Positions 5,569-9,751 of a DNA stretch of 9,751 nucleotides are shown one piece after another. Source of the stretch: Bacteroidota bacterium (lineage in GTDB: Bacteria; Bacteroidota; Ignavibacteria; Kapaibacteriales; UBA2268); assembly GCA_017428585.1 (NCBI GenBank), contig JAFRQN010000279.1, positions 1 to 9,751 on the forward strand, given 5' to 3'. Below the pieces are notes generated by a model that saw nothing but the letters and a program-made list of their open reading frames with translations, was not told where the DNA came from and ran no database searches. Both the position numbers and the translations under genes were made by a program. How positions within the stretch are numbered: the first letter of the stretch is position 1; each line of letters begins with the position of its first letter.

Positions 5569-7809
5569 TTAATTGGTAATTATAATATTTTTTGAGAAAG
5601 TATTTGTTAAACAATCTATCTTTACTTGATATATGCCGTTTTGCAGCATTATATCATTAATTGTTATATTGTTTTTATATTGATCTATGTTTTTTTCAAA
5701 TACTTTTTCACCTATTATATTAAACATCTCAATACTATGAATAAATGTTCCTGTATCAAATTGTATTGTAAAAGCATTGATTATAGGATTAGGATATATT
5801 AATATATTGTTTTTATTCTCTTGATCATTGTTTTCTAATAAGTTAGAAATTCCTTTTATAGGAATAGCTAATATTGTAAAAGAATGTTTTGGAAATATGT
5901 AGTTATTTGAAATAATCCATTCTTTTTCTATAGGCAAAATATTATTAGGATTTTCAACATTATTATTATCTAAAAAATGGTTGCTGCTTATTTCATATAT
6001 TTTGCCTTTAGTTCCATTAGTTTCTATATCTAATAAGATGTTTGTGTTTATGCTTTCTTTTGGATGTCTATTTATAACAGAAATAAATAATGAGTCATTG
6101 GAAATTGAAGTTGTTACATCTAAATAAGGAGTAATATCAACCCAGTTATCTAATTCGTAAAGATGAAAAGTATTGCAGTTTACTTCATTTTTTATTATAT
6201 AATTTCCACGATGATTACTTGCTATTGCGATAGCATAAAGAGATGGTGTTGCCCATATAACTTTTTTACCATTTTTATTTATCCCTTGTTTTATCATTCC
6301 CAATCCAATTGTTCTTGCTGCTAATTCGATTAAATGTGGATTTCTTATATATAATAAATATTCAGCTGCATTCCATAGAGCAGCTTCTATTGCATGGTTA
6401 CGGCTAATAGAATCATATAGCCAATGATCGTTTTTTATTGTACCATAGCTGCTCCACCATTCAGTACTTGCTAATTTTAGTTTAGGATAATAATTTTTAA
6501 TTTTTTCTTCATATTCTTTTATTTTTCTTTCTGTATATTTCCCTGAAACAACAGATAGATATGTTTTTTCATCATTATTAAAAGAATCTTGATTTATTCC
6601 ACCGCATGGATGGAAGCCATAAATATCATGTTCATTGTATGCAGCAGATACTAAAGTATCAAATGTATTATTCCAACTATTGCCATCGCTTATCAATTTT
6701 AATGTTGAGTCATATTTTTTTATAGATTTGTAAAACTCTAAGTATTTATCAATATAGTTTGCCATTCCATATATGTATTGTTCATTACCTATTTCCCAGT
6801 ATTTTACGTTATATGAAGCTGGATTTCCATTATTTGTACGTATGCGTCCAAAAGTTGTAGTGCTGTCTCCATTACAATATTCTATCCAATTTATAGCATC
6901 TTCTATACTATGACTAAAGTTTATTACAAAGAATGGTTCTATTTCAAAGTATTTGCAAATTTTCACAAACTCATCTATTCCCATATCCATACGTTGTAAA
7001 TGTCCAGTTTGATCAAAATGAGGGGCTATGCGTTTATCGATAGGTCTTATTGCATCAGACCAAAATGTATTTTTTAAATCAGCAAATCCGCCGCCAGGAT
7101 AGCGAATAATAGAAGGTTTCCATATTCTAAAAAGATCTGCATATTCTTTTCTAAGACCTAATTCATTATTTGTTGGGATTAAAGATACTTCATCTATTTC
7201 TACAGCGCCCAATCCTTTATAAGTAATAGCAAAATTAACAGAGTAGTGATTATATAATGCTGGAATTTCGAAAGAAATTTTTGTCCATTCTGAATTTGAT
7301 ATATCAAGTTCTTTTTCAAATACTCTTTGTAACATTAATGAATCAAAAAGAACAAGTTTAGCAGTTCCTACTGCATTTTTATTTTTTATATAAATATAAA
7401 AGTCATGTGATATAGAATCGTTTATATATATTTTTTGATATATACCGCTTTCTACATTTCCATCGCCTGATATTTCTATACTGTATTTCCCATACTCATT
7501 ATATCCGCCGTCTATATATTTGACAAAATCAGTATGCTTATTTGTATCATACCAATAATTCCAATATTTGTGTTGATTAGATCCTAATGGTATATAATCA
7601 AAACCTCTATCGCATATTTCTTGAGCCCACATTCCACCATATCCATTAGAATAATTTAATAGAAATTCTATAAAACCTCCATTGGTATATTTTGAAATTT
7701 GCTCGGTATGTGTTAGATTATTGAATATTTTTATTTCAGCAAATTCTTCACAGTATAGATATATATTAGCTGTAATAAAAATTATTAGAAAAATAATTTT
7801 TTTATTCAT
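5569..7809 (-). CDS. Secreted GH51-like alpha-L-arabinofuranosidase with T9SS type A sorting domain
   Basis: This 746-residue protein is predicted to be exported and cell-surface bound or released, where it would remove arabinofuranosyl side chains from plant-type or similar polysaccharides. The signal peptide is residues 1 to about 20 (hydrophobic IIFLIIFITANIYLY). Residues about 44-72 (GGFIEFLLNYSNGYGGMWAQE, then ICDRGFDY) match the GH51 N-terminal region. Residues about 105-212 look like an inserted carbohydrate-binding-like beta-sandwich. The catalytic barrel includes IRYPGGGFADL (235-245), YWEIGNEQ with predicted acid/base E343, and LASTEWW with predicted nucleophile E450. The arabinofuranosidase C-terminal sandwich follows (about 505-650; ISVINRHPKESI at 576-587). 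A polar linker with NDQENKNN leads to a T9SS type A domain (about 669-746: ILIYPNP, then MFNIIGEKV, and GIYQVKI near the end). No SusC/SusD pair or regulator is adjacent. A perfect palindrome lies 11 bp upstream. Family membership is fairly firm; exact substrate is not. Confidence 0.85.
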   Translation of the reverse strand: MNKKIIFLIIFITANIYLYCEEFAEIKIFNNLTHTEQISKYTNGGFIEFLLNYSNGYGGMWAQEICDRGFDYIPLGSNQHKYWNYWYDTNKHTDFVKYIDGGYNEYGKYSIEISGDGNVESGIYQKIYINDSISHDFYIYIKNKNAVGTAKLVLFDSLMLQRVFEKELDISNSEWTKISFEIPALYNHYSVNFAITYKGLGAVEIDEVSLIPTNNELGLRKEYADLFRIWKPSIIRYPGGGFADLKNTFWSDAIRPIDKRIAPHFDQTGHLQRMDMGIDEFVKICKYFEIEPFFVINFSHSIEDAINWIEYCNGDSTTTFGRIRTNNGNPASYNVKYWEIGNEQYIYGMANYIDKYLEFYKSIKKYDSTLKLISDGNSWNNTFDTLVSAAYNEHDIYGFHPCGGINQDSFNNDEKTYLSVVSGKYTERKIKEYEEKIKNYYPKLKLASTEWWSSYGTIKNDHWLYDSISRNHAIEAALWNAAEYLLYIRNPHLIELAARTIGLGMIKQGINKNGKKVIWATPSLYAIAIASNHRGNYIIKNEVNCNTFHLYELDNWVDITPYLDVTTSISNDSLFISVINRHPKESINTNILLDIETNGTKGKIYEISSNHFLDNNNVENPNNILPIEKEWIISNNYIFPKHSFTILAIPIKGISNLLENNDQENKNNILIYPNPIINAFTIQFDTGTFIHSIEMFNIIGEKVFEKNIDQYKNNITINDIMLQNGIYQVKIDCLTNTFSKNIIITN

Positions 7810-7820
7810 AAAATGTATAT

Positions 7821-7854
7821 AAAAAAAACATAAGATTAATCTTATGTTTTTTTT
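7821..7854 (-). terminator. Perfect 34-bp palindrome, probable (bidirectional) terminator after the TPR gene
   Basis: The left arm AAAAAAAACATAAGATT (7821-7837) is followed immediately by its exact reverse complement (7838-7854). As RNA in either direction it gives a CATAAG/CTTATG stem core with eight terminal T residues, the layout of an intrinsic terminator. On the minus strand it begins 25 bp after the TPR stop, so it most simply ends the purA-TPR transcript. It also lies only 11 bp before the glycosidase ATG, leaving no room for a promoter downstream of it. It could therefore act as an attenuator or operator for that gene. Confidence 0.75.
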
Positions 7855-7879
7855 ATTAATTTGTTATAATAATTTCAAA

Positions 7880-8515
7880 TTATCTGTTTTTATCTAAAAT
7901 AACATCTAAAAGTCTTCTGCATTCATTTTTTAATTCTTTTTCTTCTGCATTGGACATAATAAAATAGTCAAAATCTAATTTAGCATTATTATAGTTTTTT
8001 AATTGGTAGTATGAAATACCGCGTCCATAATAAGCTAATAAATTTTTTGGATTAACTTCTAAAGCAGAACTAAAATCATTAACAGCTTCTTTATAATTTT
8101 CTTGAATATAATATGCAATACCACGACTATAATAAGCTCTATCTGATTGGTTAATACCCAATGCTTTTGTTAAATTATCAATACTTTTATTTATTTGTCC
8201 TGATTGTAATGCAGCTAATCCTAATCCTAAATATGCATCAAAATAATCACTCTTTAATTTAATTGCATTATTGAAATCATTAATAGCTTTATTGTTTTCA
8301 TCTAAATAAAAATATGCCATTCCACGACCATAAAAAGCTGGAGCATATTGATCGTAACTACTTATTATATTAGAATAAATATCAATAGCTTTCTGATAGT
8401 CAGCAGAATTTAATGCATCTATTGCCATAGATATATTATTTTGCTGGTTATTAGAAATTCCTTTTAGAGGAATTAGAATAAAACAAATAATTAATGAAAT
8501 AATTATTCTTTTCAT
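7880..8515 (-). CDS. Exported tetratricopeptide-repeat (TPR) protein
   Basis: This 211-residue protein has a likely signal peptide: MKR, then a hydrophobic stretch to about residue 18, with a plausible type I cleavage after GIS (19-21). C11 sits inside the hydrophobic core, not in a lipobox, so a lipoprotein is unlikely. About five consecutive TPR units of 33-34 residues fill the rest, starting near residues 27, 61, 95, 128 and 162. Each has the A/G--Y---, YxxAIxDFxxAL and P-like spacing of the family (AFYGRGMAYFYLDENNKAI, AYYSRGIAYYIQENYKEAV and AYYGRGISYYQLKNYNNAK are clear). Such proteins are protein-protein scaffolds, here probably periplasmic; the partner is unknown. The gene begins 18 bp after the purA stop and is likely co-transcribed with it. 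It ends 25 bp before the palindromic terminator. No Shine-Dalgarno sequence precedes its ATG. Function beyond the TPR fold cannot be assigned. Confidence 0.88.
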   Translation of the reverse strand: MKRIIISLIICFILIPLKGISNNQQNNISMAIDALNSADYQKAIDIYSNIISSYDQYAPAFYGRGMAYFYLDENNKAINDFNNAIKLKSDYFDAYLGLGLAALQSGQINKSIDNLTKALGINQSDRAYYSRGIAYYIQENYKEAVNDFSSALEVNPKNLLAYYGRGISYYQLKNYNNAKLDFDYFIMSNAEEKELKNECRRLLDVILDKNR

Positions 8516-8533
8516 AAGTACAGTTTATAGTTA

Positions 8534-9751
8534 TTAATTTCTAAAAATTGTATCATTTCTATCAGGACTTGTTGATACAAATGAAACTTTTACATTAGTA
8601 AAATCTTCAATAAATTTTATATAATTTTGTGCTTCTATTGGTAATTCTTCAAAAGTACGGATTCCTGTTGTATCTTTTTTCCAACCTGGTAAAGATGTAT
8701 ATTCAACTTCTATTTTGTCAATTTCTTCTGAACGAATAGGGAATTGATCCGTAGCTGTTCCATTTGTAATATATTTAGTAGCAACTTTTATTTCATTAAA
8801 ATCATTAAGTACATCAAGTTTTGTTAAAGCTATATCTGTAATTCCATTAATCATAAGTGAATATTTTAAAGCAACTAAATCTAACCATCCACAACGACGA
8901 GGTCTGCCTGTTGTAGAACCAAATTCATTGCCTTTTTGTGCCATTAATTGTCCAAATTCATTTTTTTGTTCAGTAGGGAATGGACCATTACCAACACGAG
9001 TACAGTATGCTTTGGTAATACCAATAATTTGGGTTATCTTTGTAGGAGGAATGCTTGTTCCTGTACATACGCCGCCTGATGTTGTATTTGAGCTTGTAAC
9101 AAAAGGATAAGTTCCAAAATCAATATCAAGCAAAGCACCTTGAGCACCCTCTATCATGATATTTTTATTATCATTAATAGCTTGATTAAGGAAATAAGCT
9201 GTATCTGCAATATATGGTTTAAGTGTTTTGCAAGCATTAATAAAGTTTTCTATTGCTGCTTCATCGATGCTATTTGTAATTCCGTATACTGCTGATAATA
9301 TTTTATTTTTTTCTTCTAAATTCTTATTTATTTTTTCTCTTAATGAATTTTCATTTAAAATATCAAAAACTTTTATACCAACACGAGCAACTTTATCAGT
9401 ATAAGCTGGACCAATACCACGTCCAGTTGTACCAATTACAGTAGACTTAACTGCACTTTCTTTTGCTTTATCCATAGCTATATGGTAAGGTAAAATCAAA
9501 TGTGCATTTTGACTGATGATTAATCGATTAGCAACAGAAATATTATTATCATTTAACATCTTTATTTCATCGAGCAATGCAATAGGATCTATTACAACGC
9601 CATTACCGATAACACAGATTGTATTATCTTGTAATATTCCTGAAGGTATTAAATGTAATACAGTTTTCTTTCCATTGTACATAATTGTATGACCAGCATT
9701 TGCACCTCCTTGACATCTTGCAACGATATTATAATCTTTACATAACAAGTC
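8534..9751 (-). CDS. purA: Adenylosuccinate synthetase (5'-partial, N-terminus beyond the window)
   Basis: This cytosolic enzyme uses GTP to join IMP and aspartate into adenylosuccinate, the first committed step to AMP. The frame is open through 9751 (codon GAC, Asp, before the internal Met at 9748), so the Met is not the real start. By comparison with E. coli (H41 matches the histidine of NAGHT), about 20 residues are missing, including the GDEGKGK loop and its catalytic Asp. Visible motifs: IVARCQGGANAGHT, VIGNGVVIDP, IGTTGRGIGPAYTDKVAR, IEGAQGALLDIDFGTYPFVTSS, CTRVGNGPFPTE, GSTTGRPRRCGWLDL, LTKLDVL, TTGIRTFEELP and the terminal STSPDRNDTIF. The predicted full length of about 425 is normal. 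One unusual residue is Cys in ARCQGG, where Phe is usual. The TPR gene follows by 18 bp. Confidence 0.96.
   Translation of the reverse strand, partial: DLLCKDYNIVARCQGGANAGHTIMYNGKKTVLHLIPSGILQDNTICVIGNGVVIDPIALLDEIKMLNDNNISVANRLIISQNAHLILPYHIAMDKAKESAVKSTVIGTTGRGIGPAYTDKVARVGIKVFDILNENSLREKINKNLEEKNKILSAVYGITNSIDEAAIENFINACKTLKPYIADTAYFLNQAINDNKNIMIEGAQGALLDIDFGTYPFVTSSNTTSGGVCTGTSIPPTKITQIIGITKAYCTRVGNGPFPTEQKNEFGQLMAQKGNEFGSTTGRPRRCGWLDLVALKYSLMINGITDIALTKLDVLNDFNEIKVATKYITNGTATDQFPIRSEEIDKIEVEYTSLPGWKKDTTGIRTFEELPIEAQNYIKFIEDFTNVKVSFVSTSPDRNDTIFRN

Noticed and set aside
8928..9110. 60-codon open frame on the plus strand
   Set aside because: It is antisense to conserved purA motifs (GNGPFPTE, TSSNTTSGG); a shadow frame.
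1..9751. Mobile element, CRISPR array, tRNA or defence system
   Set aside because: I saw no transposase or recombinase, no regularly spaced repeats, no tRNA cloverleaf and no gene of a defence family; every sizeable frame is explained by housekeeping, envelope or secreted proteins.

Overview
The window is very AT-rich chromosomal DNA. It carries eight protein-coding genes, two of them cut by the window edges, and almost no spare sequence; no intergenic gap exceeds about 140 bp. The content points to a Gram-negative bacterium of the Bacteroidota/Chlorobiota (FCB) group. One gene encodes a large LptD-type outer-membrane LPS assembly protein. Another encodes a secreted glycosidase ending in a type IX secretion (T9SS) type A sorting domain. 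None of the visible start codons has a Shine-Dalgarno sequence. PurN has the HPALLPKFGG...GMYG form, which I recall from this group. The exact lineage cannot be fixed by eye; a low-GC Bacteroidales or a Kapabacteria/Ignavibacteria-like organism would both fit.

Plus strand, left side: the last 56 codons of an EF-G-type translation elongation factor (3-173), a good Rho-independent terminator (241-275), purN (312-905), and lptD (1037-3730). The EF-G frame ends at a TAG. It is followed in frame by a short acidic peptide and a TAA, so the TAG may be a recent nonsense change or a readthrough site.

Minus strand, right side, read from right to left: purA (partial, enters at 9751), a secreted five-TPR protein (8515-7880) 18 bp behind it, a perfect 34-bp palindrome that looks like a terminator (7821-7854), a GH51-like alpha-L-arabinofuranosidase with T9SS tail (7809-5569), thiD (5502-4684), and a glycosyltransferase family 9 protein (4682-3723) 1 bp behind thiD. 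The GT9 gene runs tail-to-tail into lptD with an 8-bp overlap of the coding regions.

Functionally the window mixes housekeeping and envelope genes. purN and purA belong to de novo purine/AMP synthesis, thiD to thiamin pyrimidine phosphorylation, and EF-G to translation. lptD and the GT9 gene plausibly act on the same product, lipopolysaccharide. The GH51 protein is a lone secreted polysaccharide-degrading enzyme with no SusC/SusD partner here. I found no mobile element, CRISPR array, tRNA or rRNA, and no evident new defence or signalling system. The items most worth checking are the TAG with its acidic tail, the palindrome 11 bp upstream of the glycosidase start, and a 23-bp near-identical repeat shared by the glycosidase and TPR genes.
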